A stretch of DNA of 29,956 nt from Alphaproteobacteria bacterium (lineage in GTDB: Bacteria; Pseudomonadota; Alphaproteobacteria; UBA8366; Aestuariispiraceae). The translations under genes were made by a program, and so were the position numbers. The notes under the pieces were generated by a model. That model did not search any database. It worked only from the letters and a program-made list of their open reading frames with translations, and had not been told where the DNA came from. Shown here piece by piece: positions 16,967 to 24,892 of the stretch (position 1 is its first letter; each line of letters starts with the position of its first letter). The stretch spans positions 1 through 29,956 of the forward strand of contig SPJV01000013.1 in the NCBI GenBank assembly GCA_006844765.1. The letters are read 5' to 3'.

Positions 16967-18310
16967 ATGGCGATGAAAACGCTTCTTGAAACCGCGCAGG
17001 ACCTTGAAGCCGGTCATGTAAGCAGCCGCGACCTTGTTGAGCGTTGCCTTGACGCGATCAGTGATCCGATGGGGCAGGGGGGAAATGCCTTCACCCTGGT
17101 AAATGCAGATGCAGCGCGCGCGCAAGCGGACCAGATCGACCACGGCCGGAAGGCGGGCCGCCCCCTGTCAAAATGGGCGGGTATCCCAATTTCGATCAAG
17201 GATCTGTTCGACGTTGAGGGGCAGGTGACGACAGCAGGATCACGGGTGTTGTCCGGGGAAAAACCAGCCAGTCAGGACGCGGCGATTGTGGCGCGCCTTC
17301 GCGCTGCCGGCTTTATCCTGATCGGCCGCACGAATATGACGGAGTTTGCTTATTCCGGTCTGGGTCTCAATCAGCATTATGGGACACCGTTGAGCCCCTA
17401 TGATCGAGCGGTGCAGCGCATTCCGGGGGGATCCTCTTCAGGCGCTGCGGTGGCCGTTGCGGATGGCATGGCCTTGGCGTCGGTCGGGACTGACACGGGC
17501 GGCTCTTGCCGCATTCCAGCGGCGTTCTGCGGGATTGTCGGGTTCAAGCCGACAGCAAGACGGGTCCCGACAGCGGGCGCCTATCCGCTATCGCACACGC
17601 TCGATTCCGTAGGGCCGCTTGCCAACAGCGTGGGGTGTTGTGAAATCATGGATAGCCTGATGGCGGGCCAAGATCCCAAGCCATCGGCACCAAGTGCTGT
17701 GACTGGTAAGCGCTTCGGTGTTTTGCGGAACTATGTCCAGGACGGCATGGATGACACGGTCGCTAGCGTCTTTGAAGCGGCGCTTGATCGTCTCTCCGCG
17801 GCGGGTGCCATCCTTGTTGAATTTGATATGCCGGATCTGGATGATCTGCCGTCAAGGAACGCGCGGGGCGGGATCGTTGCAGCGGAAGCCCATCGGTTGC
17901 ACCAGGATCTGCTGGCCACGCGCTTCGATGCGTATGATCCAAGAGTTTCTGTCCGGATTAAAAAGGGGACGGAGCAATCGCCTGACGAATATCAATCGCT
18001 GCTGGATTGGCGGGCCGATGTTATCACCCGGGCGAATGAGATTACCGAAGGCTTCGAGGCGGTTTTGATGCCAACCGTCCCGATCATCCCGCCGCTGTTG
18101 GCGTGCTTCGATGACGAGGCGGAATATGGCCGCCTCAACCTGCTCACGTTGCGAAATCCCACGGTTGGGAATTTCCTGGACCGCTGCGCCATCTCACTGC
18201 CGATCCACGCGGCGGGGGAGGCTCCGGTGGGGCTTATGCTGATGGGCGAAACGCTCTGCGACGACAGGCTCCTCAGCACGGCCAAGGCGGTGGAAGGGGT
18301 GTTTTCGTAA
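16967..18310 (+). CDS. Amidase (amidase-signature family)
   Basis: 447 aa. The Ser-cisSer-Lys triad of the family is visible: K78 in PISIKDLFDV, the serine run in GGSSSGAAVA (156-158) and S180 in GTDTGGSCRIPAA. It hydrolyses a C-N amide bond; the signature is shared by GatA, allophanate and other amidases, and there are no gatB/gatC genes here, so a catabolic amidase is more likely. AGAGGTGA lies just before the first ATG (16967); a second ATG two codons later (16973) is also possible. It converges with a DUF2848 gene, a pairing also seen elsewhere for amidases, which may indicate a shared pathway (inference). Confidence 0.9.
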   Translation: MAMKTLLETAQDLEAGHVSSRDLVERCLDAISDPMGQGGNAFTLVNADAARAQADQIDHGRKAGRPLSKWAGIPISIKDLFDVEGQVTTAGSRVLSGEKPASQDAAIVARLRAAGFILIGRTNMTEFAYSGLGLNQHYGTPLSPYDRAVQRIPGGSSSGAAVAVADGMALASVGTDTGGSCRIPAAFCGIVGFKPTARRVPTAGAYPLSHTLDSVGPLANSVGCCEIMDSLMAGQDPKPSAPSAVTGKRFGVLRNYVQDGMDDTVASVFEAALDRLSAAGAILVEFDMPDLDDLPSRNARGGIVAAEAHRLHQDLLATRFDAYDPRVSVRIKKGTEQSPDEYQSLLDWRADVITRANEITEGFEAVLMPTVPIIPPLLACFDDEAEYGRLNLLTLRNPTVGNFLDRCAISLPIHAAGEAPVGLMLMGETLCDDRLLSTAKAVEGVFS

Positions 18311-18349
18311 GGCACTCCGCTCGATCAATGCCACGCTGTGCGTGAAGAA

Positions 18350-19048
18350 TTACCCTTCATCCGGCAATTCGATAATGGAATAGCGATGTTCCAACGCCCG
18401 ATTCAATACGGGATCAACCAGTTTAAATTGGAATGCATTGGAGGGTCGAACACCACCGATGACCGGTAAGGTGCCGCAGAGCATCAGATCCCCCGGTTGA
18501 AAGCCGCCAGCAGGGTCTTCTGCGGCAAATTTTTGCAACAAATCCTCCGGCGACAGCATCGCGGTGACGGACCCCTGCTGGTAGACCGTCTGTTCTTCCC
18601 CAGTGCCGATGGTGGCGTGAAGTTCCAGGGATGACCAATGGTCGGCCAGATCCTGCAGTCGCCAGACAGATTGGGCCACCGGCTTTTCGCACATTTGTTT
18701 CGACAAGGTCACCCCGTGCACTTCGGCCTTACGGTCCGTGTGATCCGATGCGGTTCCGACGAGCCTTTCTCCACCATCGTTAAAGAGAAAGAACTCCGCT
18801 TCACCACTCGACCCGTCGCCGGTTGCTTCAATCTCGCTATCCGTGGTCAGCCGGTTCGCCGCGACGCGATAGAAGATCGGCGTGCGCGCGGGGCGGGGTA
18901 TGCCAAGCGCCGCCAGTTCCTCGATATGCGCTTCCATTGCGGCTTTGTTTCGCCCGGTCCATCCGGCAATGATCAATCGTTTGATCTGCACGCATCTCTC
19001 TTCCGATCCGTCGAGCCCGATTACAGTAAATGTCAGTGTCTTTGCCAT
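18350..19048 (-). CDS. DUF2848 family protein
   Basis: 232 aa from the ATG at 19048-19046 (MAKTLTFTVIGLDG). A longer frame reaches 19204 but its extra 52 residues are basic and look non-coding, while AAAGGAG precedes the shorter start, at a rather long distance (about 12 nt). Family landmarks are AGWTGRNKAAMEAHIEELA near residues 27-45, SDHTDRKAEVHGV mid-protein, a YQQGSV segment and LMLCGTLP near the end. No function is established for DUF2848; the last segment recalls the fumarylacetoacetate-hydrolase fold, but I do not assign an activity. Transcribed towards the amidase gene, with a short hairpin (CACGC-TGT-GCGTG, 18332-18344) between the two ends. Confidence 0.8.
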   Translation of the reverse strand: MAKTLTFTVIGLDGSEERCVQIKRLIIAGWTGRNKAAMEAHIEELAALGIPRPARTPIFYRVAANRLTTDSEIEATGDGSSGEAEFFLFNDGGERLVGTASDHTDRKAEVHGVTLSKQMCEKPVAQSVWRLQDLADHWSSLELHATIGTGEEQTVYQQGSVTAMLSPEDLLQKFAAEDPAGGFQPGDLMLCGTLPVIGGVRPSNAFQFKLVDPVLNRALEHRYSIIELPDEG

Positions 19049-19337
19049 GATCGGGCGGGGCTCCTTTAAGAACGGTTGGAGGGTCAGGTTTCGGTGCGAT
19101 GCCTGTCGCGTCTCAATCAGTATCAGCCGCCGGTAGGGTCCGGCAACTCTGCGTATCACGTCTTGAGGCATCGCGTGCTGCGGCCTCAATTTTGTGGGGC
19201 ACAACCTTCACAGTAAAGGGGCCATCTGGTCATGGCGCTTGACTTCGTACCGGCAAGTTCTTGTTATTTCCGGGCCAAGTTTCAGAACCTTCCGCCTCGG
19301 CGCTATTTGCGCCGCCACCTGATCGATTGATTAAGCA

Positions 19338-21059
19338 ATGGACCATTTCAATCTCGGAACGCACCGTCGGACCATATCGACCGCTTCGGAAGAGGCGCAG
19401 TTTTGGTTCGATATGGGCTTGAACTGGTGTTTTGGCTTCAACCATGAAGAAGGCGTCAAATGTTTCGAGAAGGCGCTGTCCTTTGATCCGAACTGTGTGA
19501 TGGCCTATTGGGGAGCGGCCTATGGGACAGGGCCGTTTTACAACAATGTCTGGCGTCAGTTTAGTCGGGAGGAGGCTGACCAAGCCTGCGCGTTTAGCCA
19601 TCGACACATAGCGGAAGCGCGCAGAAAGTCCGCGCATGCCAGTGCATTGGAGAATGCTCTCGTCGACGCGCTGTCCTTTCGTTTCCAGGAACCGCATGCC
19701 GTGCCGGGCGAGACATTTGACCGTTGGGATAGTGACTATGCCGATGCGATGCGCCGGCTTTGGTCTGCGAATAAAGATGACGACGATATCTGCGCCCTGT
19801 TTGCAGAGGCTGCGATGACCCGGACGCCATGGCGGTTGTGGGATGTCAAAACGGGCCTGCCGGCTGAAGGGGCTGATACGCTGGAAGCTGTGGCGGCGTT
19901 GGAGCAATCAATCGCCAGGAATGAGGCCGCAGGGGCACCCCAACACCCGGCAGTCCTGCATTTGCATATTCATGCGGTCGAGATGTCGAATGAGCCGGAA
20001 CGTGGTCTGCGCTCTGCCGATATCCTGGGAACGCTGTGCCCGGATGCAGGTCATATGAACCATATGCCCGGCCATATCTATGTCCTCTGTGGCGCGTATG
20101 AGAAGGCTAAGATTGCGGGTGAAAAGGCCATTCGCGCCGATCAGATGTTTGTCGACTATGCCGGCCCCTTCAATTTCTACACCACTGCACGGGCGCATGA
20201 CCTGCATCTGATGATGTATACCTGCATGTTGTTAGGCCAGTACAAGCCCGCCCTAACTGCAGCAGAGCAGATGTGTGCGACCCTTTCCAAAGATGTGTTG
20301 AGTGTTGAGGGTAGACCGCAGCTGGCTGTGACACTGGAGGGTTATTACTCGATGAAGATGCATGTCCTGGTGCGTTTCGGCCGCTGGCAGGACATAATCG
20401 ATACCCCGCTTCCGGATGATCCCGTACTTTATTGTGTCTCGACAGCGATGCATCACTATGCCCGCGGCATTGCCCATGCCACCTTGAAGCAGTTTGACGC
20501 GGCGGAGCGGGAGCGTCAGGCCTTTCACGACGCATATGCTCGTGTTCCCGAAGACCGTCGGTTTTTCAATAATGCAGCCCGTGACACGCTCGCGGTCGGA
20601 CAGCAGATGCTGGAAGGCGAAGTTGCGTATCACAAGGGCAACTATAGTGAGGCATTTGCCCATTTGAGGGAAAGCGTTCGGCGTGATGATGATCTCGCCT
20701 ATACGGAACCCTGGGCCTGGATGCATCCGCCGCGTCACGCGCTAGCAGCACTGCTGGCCGAGCAGGGCCATTTTGATGAGGCGGAGGCGGTCTATCGTGA
20801 CGACTTGGGACTGAGTGACACGGTGCAACGCTGTGCCCAGCATCCGGACAATGTCTGGGCGTTACATGGGCTAGTTGAATGTGTGAAGCGGCGGGGCGGG
20901 GGACCGGAACTCGCTGGTTTACAGCAGAAACTCGCCCGCGCCCTTGCAAAGACGGATGTGTCTATCACATCCTCCTGTCTTTGCCGGACCCATGTTGCGG
21001 ACCTTGGGATGATGTCGGAACGGGACAGTGCCGGGTGCTGCCCAAATGACGGGGGATAA
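19338..21059 (+). CDS. Tetratricopeptide-repeat protein of unknown function
   Basis: 573 aa, soluble, no signal peptide. Helical repeats run through most of the protein: clear TPR-like units near residues 25-60 (FNHEEGVKCFEKALSFDPN), 240-275, 415-450 and 475-500. A histidine-rich stretch, LHLHIHAVEMS followed by GHMNHMPGHIY (around residues 214-250), is a marked feature and could bind metal (inference). The C-terminus is cysteine-containing. No catalytic domain was recognised. No good ribosome site precedes the ATG, but the frame is closed just upstream, so this is the only sensible start. It is followed after 6 nt by a PhnD-like gene, with which it likely forms an operon. The 289-bp region upstream holds a CGGCGC/GCGCCG hairpin at 19298-19314. 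Confidence 0.8.
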   Translation: MDHFNLGTHRRTISTASEEAQFWFDMGLNWCFGFNHEEGVKCFEKALSFDPNCVMAYWGAAYGTGPFYNNVWRQFSREEADQACAFSHRHIAEARRKSAHASALENALVDALSFRFQEPHAVPGETFDRWDSDYADAMRRLWSANKDDDDICALFAEAAMTRTPWRLWDVKTGLPAEGADTLEAVAALEQSIARNEAAGAPQHPAVLHLHIHAVEMSNEPERGLRSADILGTLCPDAGHMNHMPGHIYVLCGAYEKAKIAGEKAIRADQMFVDYAGPFNFYTTARAHDLHLMMYTCMLLGQYKPALTAAEQMCATLSKDVLSVEGRPQLAVTLEGYYSMKMHVLVRFGRWQDIIDTPLPDDPVLYCVSTAMHHYARGIAHATLKQFDAAERERQAFHDAYARVPEDRRFFNNAARDTLAVGQQMLEGEVAYHKGNYSEAFAHLRESVRRDDDLAYTEPWAWMHPPRHALAALLAEQGHFDEAEAVYRDDLGLSDTVQRCAQHPDNVWALHGLVECVKRRGGGPELAGLQQKLARALAKTDVSITSSCLCRTHVADLGMMSERDSAGCCPNDGG

Positions 21060-21065
21060 AACACG

Positions 21066-21833
21066 ATGATCGCCAGCTTGATGATGTATCAACGCCCGGA
21101 ACTTGAGGGCGCGCATTTAAGACTATGGGCCGCGATCCGGGCCAATCTCGCCGATGAAGGGATTGATGCACCGGAGGCACTGTCTCAGGACGCGCCGGAA
21201 TTTGATGTCTGGCTCAGCCCGGATCTGGTCCTCAGCCAGACATGCGGCATGCCTTACCGGCTTTGGCTGAAGGACCGCGTGGCTCTGGTCGGCACGCCGG
21301 ATTATGGGTTGGAAGGATGCCCTCCCGGCTATTACCGAAGCCCCTTCGTCGTGCGCGCCGAGGACCCACGCTCTACGCTTGCCGAATTTCGCGACGCCGT
21401 CTTTGCGTATAATCAGGTCTTTTCTCAATCCGGCTATGCCGCTCCCTATGCAGAGGCAGCCAAGGCCGGCTTCTGGTTTGAAAACCGCGTGCAGTCGCAT
21501 GGGCATCTGTGGTCAGCCGAAATGGTCGCGCAGGGCAAGGCCGATATCGCGTCCTTGGATGCGGTCTCCTGGCGGTTGATGCAGCGCTACGAAGATTTTG
21601 CCGCCGGTCTGCGCGTCCTTACCTGGACAGACCCCACCCCCGGCCTGCCACTGATCACCGCCACATCAAAGGACGCAACGGCCGTGTTTCGCGCCGTCGA
21701 CGCCGCCCTCCGCCAGTTGGATGAGCCCGATAGAGACAGCCTCGGCATAAAAGGCCTCGTCCATATCGATCCCGCCACCTATCTCTCCGTCCCCAACCCA
21801 CCGGATGAGGATTACAGCGCACTGCCTGAGTAG
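21066..21833 (+). CDS. PhnD-like (phosphate/phosphonate-binding-type) protein without signal peptide
   Basis: 255 aa. The sequence has the type-2 periplasmic-binding fold of PhnD-like proteins: an opening MIASLMMY strand, WLSPDLVLSQTCGMPYR near residues 50-66, VGTPDYGLEGCPPGYYRS, a VFAYNQ hinge, and IASLDAVSWRLM in the second lobe. The first residues are the first beta strand, so there is no room for a signal peptide or lipobox. No permease or ATPase gene is adjacent. It may therefore be a cytoplasmic ligand sensor or enzyme-like relative rather than a transporter part (inference). Start preceded by a GGGGGA about 9 nt upstream; 6 nt after the TPR gene. Last host gene before the tRNA attachment site. 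Confidence 0.8.
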   Translation: MIASLMMYQRPELEGAHLRLWAAIRANLADEGIDAPEALSQDAPEFDVWLSPDLVLSQTCGMPYRLWLKDRVALVGTPDYGLEGCPPGYYRSPFVVRAEDPRSTLAEFRDAVFAYNQVFSQSGYAAPYAEAAKAGFWFENRVQSHGHLWSAEMVAQGKADIASLDAVSWRLMQRYEDFAAGLRVLTWTDPTPGLPLITATSKDATAVFRAVDAALRQLDEPDRDSLGIKGLVHIDPATYLSVPNPPDEDYSALPE

Positions 21834-21857
21834 AAGGCGGCCAGATATTACGAAATC

Positions 21858-21883
21858 ATCCTTGCTTCAATTGGAGCAAGGAT
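21858..21883. terminator. Hairpin between the PhnD-like gene and the tRNA-Pro fragment
   Basis: ATCCTTGCT and AGCAAGGAT form a perfect 9-bp stem around an 8-nt loop that can close by two more pairs. It sits 24 nt after the PhnD-like stop and 36 nt beyond the tRNA 3' end. No T-run is present on either strand, so it could be a Rho-type or processing structure that ends either the plus-strand operon or the minus-strand tRNA transcript. Confidence 0.4.
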
Positions 21884-21919
21884 AAGTGCCGCGTGAGCAA
21901 GAAATGGGTTCGAAATCAT

Positions 21920-21964
21920 TGGTCGGAGTGGCTGGATTTGAACCAACGACCCCTGCCTCCCGAA
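21920..21964 (-). other. 3' half of tRNA-Pro(CGG), attachment-site remnant
   Basis: On the minus strand these 45 nt read from the complete anticodon loop TTCGGGA (anticodon CGG) through the 3' anticodon stem GGCAG, variable region GGGTC, T arm GTTGG-TTCAAAT-CCAGC, acceptor strand CACTCCG, discriminator A and encoded CCA. The matching 5' half (acceptor, D arm, CTGCC stem) is absent upstream. Homology begins exactly at the anticodon loop, the usual crossover site for tyrosine integrases. This is the displaced original 3' end; an intact tRNA should stand at the far right end of the island. Confidence 0.85.
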
Positions 21965-22083
21965 TAAAGGGGTAAACATTTTCTATTCTTTTCTGTAGTA
22001 TTCCGTATTATTCTAAAGCGCGGAAAATAAGGGGATTATCTCTGTTTTTGGTATTACACCCTTTTCTGCAGGTTCCGTTAGTT

Positions 22084-22113
22084 TGCTTCCCCGTGCTTCC
22101 CCCATGCTTCCCC
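22084..22113 (+). repeat. Three tandem TGCTTCCCC repeats before the integrase
   Basis: TGCTTCCCC occurs at 22084-22092, 22094-22102 and 22105-22113, a period of 10-11 bp, that is one helical turn. They end 10 nt before the integrase ATG. Helically phased short repeats beside an integrase and att site suggest arm-type integrase or excisionase sites, or an operator. The rest of 21965-22123 is AT-rich leader with no gene. Confidence 0.6.
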
Positions 22114-22123
22114 GAGAGAGTTT

Positions 22124-23398
22124 ATGGCTGACAGACAGAGACTAACGAAAGGTGTTGTGGATGGATTAACCCCGGACCCGGATAGGGATTATTTCGTATG
22201 GGATATTGAGATTATAGGTTTCGGTGTGCGGGTTAAGCGAAGGACAGGCGTCCGGAGTTTCCTTGTCCAATATCGGATTGGTAGAGCAACGCGGCGCTTC
22301 ACAATGGGTCAGTATGGTAGGGTCACGGTCGAAGTGGCACGCAAGCAAGCCCGCGTTCTTATGGGGAGGATTGCACAAGGCGATGACCCATCCGCCGAAA
22401 GGAAGGCTGATAGATCCGTCTCGACTATCGCGGAGATGTGCGATGCGTATATGAAGGCTGCACGGTCCGGAAAAGTGCTATCGCGAGGAAAGTCTAAGAA
22501 GACGGGAACTTTGGATATCGATCAAGGCAGGATAGATCGGCACATAAAACCGCTTCTCGGAAAGAAGCCGCTGAACGAGGTTAAGCCAAAGGATGCACGC
22601 AAGTTTCTCAGCGACGTTATGGACGGTAAGACAGCGGGAACGTTCAAGACGGGCAAGAAACGTGGTCTAGCACGGGTGACAGGTGGTCCCGGTACTGCAG
22701 GCAAAGCCCTTGCTCTTCTCTCAGCAATTTACGCCTAGGCTATTCGCCATGAACTTGCTGAAAGCAATCCTTGCCTTGGTGTAGAAAAACCAGCGGACCA
22801 GAAGCGCGACCGATGGCTTTCCCCCGATGAGTATAGGGCTCTCGGCAAGGCGCTGGAGGCACACAAGGATCGGTTCCCTTCCGCAGTCGCGGCAATATGG
22901 GGGCTGGCACTTACCGGGTGCAGGCGTGATGAAATATTAACCTTGCGGCATGGTGATGTCCGCCATGATCTTCGCGGCCTTCAATTGGCAGACACCAAAA
23001 CAGGTAAACAGCTTCGACCAGCAGGGAAAACAGCGCTAGATTTCTTGAGGGAAGTAGAGCTTCCAGGGCCAGATGATTGGGTTATCCCCGCCGCGCGCGG
23101 TGACGGTAGGCTTGTGAATATTCGGAAGCCTTTCTTGGAAATCTGTAAGGTGGCTAAGCTGGAGGGTGTAACCCCGCATGTGCTGCGCCACTCGTTCGCA
23201 ACGGTTGCGGCGGAACTGGAGTATTCAGAGCTAACCATTGCTGGGCTTCTCGGTCATACAGTCGGTAGTGTCACGGGTAGATATGCTCACAGGGTGGATA
23301 GCGCACTTTCTGCCGCTGCGGATCGGGTGTCTGCGGTGATTTTGGCACGTATGGAAGGCCGGGAGGCGTCTGCGGTTATTGTGAGGTTAGGGGGGTGA
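22124..23398 (+). pseudogene. Tyrosine integrase (P4-type) interrupted by one amber codon
   Basis: One continuous frame of about 424 codons with a single stop, TAG at 22736-22738. The N-terminal arm-binding domain (IIGFGVRVKRRTGVRSF, DUF4102-like) and core-binding domain come before it, the catalytic domain after it. All six catalytic positions are visible downstream: Arg in TGCRRDEILTLR, the beta-hairpin Lys in DTKTGKQLR, HxxR in TPHVLRHSF, the late His in GLLGHTVGS and Tyr in GRYAHR. The flanking residues SAIYA and AIRHELAESNP fit the family with a Trp between them, so TGG to TAG is the simplest lesion. The downstream piece has an ATG at 22943 but would lack the Arg region. The island is probably fixed unless the stop is read through or is a sequencing error. 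Adjacent to the tRNA-Pro attachment site. Confidence 0.85.
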
Positions 23399-23746
23399 TT
23401 TCCTTTTCCCGGCAATGCTGGGGCTTGCGCTAGAGCCCGGAAAATGGCACATCTTGTGTGCGGGGAGGTGTCACGTAGGGCAGATGTTGTGCCATGTAAA
23501 CCTTGCCAAGATTTTCATCAAGCGACAGACAAATCTATAATTAGGGCTGCGAGATCATGCGCGAAGCGGAAGGCCGGCGGTGATTGTTGCGCTTATAATG
23601 AGATGACTTCGAAGTATTCCGGGTTTGCTGCTAATCAGGCCAGAGTCTTTGTGGGGGAATATGGTTGGGTTCGAGGTGGGAATGCTGACGATGAGGGGCT
23701 TCTAGCCAGAGAGCGTACATATTCGGTAGGACCAAACGGCGCAACG
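23399..23746 (+). other. Unassigned region between integrase and transposase remnant
   Basis: About 350 bp without a gene I can recognise. An open frame from 23444 runs into the transposase remnant, but its first 100 residues match nothing I know. An inverted repeat, GGGCT (23421-23425) with AGCCC (23434-23438), flanked by TTTTCC/GGAAAA arms at 23404-23409 and 23439-23444, could end integrase transcription. Confidence 0.4.
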
Positions 23747-24241
23747 GATGATTGGCTAGAGCATGGCCGGGCCTACAAGATGCTGACCGTGCTGGATGAG
23801 TACACGCGTGAGGCTCTCTGCGTTTCTGTAAGAACAAGGATGAGTGCCAATGATGTCCTGGAAGCGCTTTACCCGGTCATACTGGAGCGCTGAAAACCTG
23901 ACCATATCCGTTCAGACAACGGCCCGGAGCTCATTGCCGCCACACTCCAGGAATGGCTCACAAAGGTCGGCATAAAGCCGATCCAAATCTACCCCGGAAG
24001 CCCTTGGGAGAATGGATATAATGAGCGCTTCAACGGGCCACTGCGTCGAGAAATCCTAAACGCCGAATGGTTCCACACCACGGAACAGGCACAAGTCGCC
24101 ATCAACATTTGGCTAAGACAGTACAACAAGATCAGGCCTCATCACGCGCTAAGCAATATTCTCGATGGTTGTGACCCCATTGCTGCGATGGCCCAAGTTG
24201 TTTGGCCAGCATGTGGCGTTTCGTGCCTGTCAAAGAGGTAG
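23747..24241 (+). pseudogene. IS3-family transposase (OrfB) C-terminal remnant with in-frame TGA
   Basis: The frame encodes the second half of an IS3-type rve/DDE transposase. HGRAYKMLTVLDEYTREAL (23762 on) is followed by a TGA at 23891-23893, then in the same frame IRSDNGPELIAATLQEW with the second catalytic Asp, PGSPWENGYNERFN with the catalytic Glu, and QYNKIRPHHAL. A Gly is usual where the TGA stands, so GGA to TGA is the simplest change. The N-terminal half, OrfA and recognisable terminal repeats are missing. Family-like sequence ends near 24155, and the last residues overlap the end of the Lrp gene on the other strand. A dead insertion-sequence fragment, probably left by an older insertion in the island. 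Confidence 0.8.
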
Positions 24242-24691
24242 GGCGCGGGTACTCTTGTATTCATGCAGCAACACGCTTGATTGAATTTCCTGCACGCCCG
24301 GCAAGGATACCAGCTCACGGTTCATTAAGTCATAATAGTGGTCAAGATCACGCACGATGACACGCAAGCGGAAATCAATCTCGCCCATCAACAATTGAAC
24401 AACCTGAATCTCCGGAATGCGCGCTGCCTTCCTCGCAAATTCTTCAATAGATTGTCGGCCATGCGCTGACAATTTGATCCGTACGAACACAACAGTCTCA
24501 AAGCCCAGCATCTTGGGGTTAAGAATGACGGGTCGATCTTTGATAATCCCATCTTCTTCCATTCGTGCAATTCGGCGCCAAACCGGTGATTGCGACAACC
24601 CTACATGCTTCGAAACATCGGCTGCACTCAGATTGCCTTTCGATTGGAGGATACGCAGGATTCGAAGGTCGGCTTCATCAAGGTTGTGCAA
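24230..24691 (-). CDS. Lrp/AsnC-family transcription regulator
   Basis: About 153 aa from a TTG at 24691-24689, or 168 aa from an ATG at 24736. The TTG is preferred: GGAG lies 8 nt upstream and the product then starts HNLDEADLRIL, as the family does, whereas the ATG has no ribosome site. The winged helix covers LSAADVSKHVGLSQSPVWRRIARMEEDG; the C-terminal RAM ligand-binding domain follows (FETVVFVRIKL..., MGEIDFRLRVIVRD) and ends normally with STRALPL. These regulators bind DNA as dimers to octamers and sense amino acids or other small ligands. It is divergent from the PPC-thiolase-ligase-SDR operon and is its likely local regulator; the shared region holds a palindrome over the -10. Confidence 0.9.
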   Translation of the reverse strand: MHNLDEADLRILRILQSKGNLSAADVSKHVGLSQSPVWRRIARMEEDGIIKDRPVILNPKMLGFETVVFVRIKLSAHGRQSIEEFARKAARIPEIQVVQLLMGEIDFRLRVIVRDLDHYYDLMNRELVSLPGVQEIQSSVLLHEYKSTRALPL

Positions 24692-24820
24692 AGTTTTATC
24701 TCCAAATAGCAAATTACCCGCATAATTTATGTTCAAATTCTAGTTGAAGCAATGCACTAAGAAATCCTTTTTCAATCGTCTTCACATACGATGCCGGAAT
24801 GAAAAACGCTGAATAAAGCG

Positions 24821-24853
24821 TCGACTTGAATTGTGCAGAATTCTTATAATTCT
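24821..24853 (+). promoter_or_regulatory. Candidate promoter with overlapping palindrome for the catabolic cassette
   Basis: TCGACT (24821-24826), 18 bp, and a perfect TATAAT (24845-24850) lie 43 nt before the first gene of the operon. AGAATT (24837-24842) and AATTCT (24848-24853), 5 bp apart, form an inverted repeat covering the -10. The -35 is weak, as expected for an activated or repressed promoter; Lrp-type binding is inferred from position and symmetry. Confidence 0.4.
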
Positions 24854-24892
24854 TGCATGATATAACTTTGTCAGACTTGGGAGGGTCGGAAC

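Noticed and set aside
21920..22020. Complete tRNA-Pro gene
   Set aside because: No acceptor 5' strand, D arm or 5' anticodon stem is present upstream of the anticodon loop on the minus strand.
22084..22113. CRISPR or minisatellite array
   Set aside because: Only three 9-bp units with 1-2 bp gaps and no spacers.
22736..23893. Recoding of TAG and TGA as pyrrolysine or selenocysteine
   Set aside because: Expected residues are Trp and Gly, the genes are mobility genes, the stops differ, and no SECIS-like or Pyl element was seen; decay is simpler.
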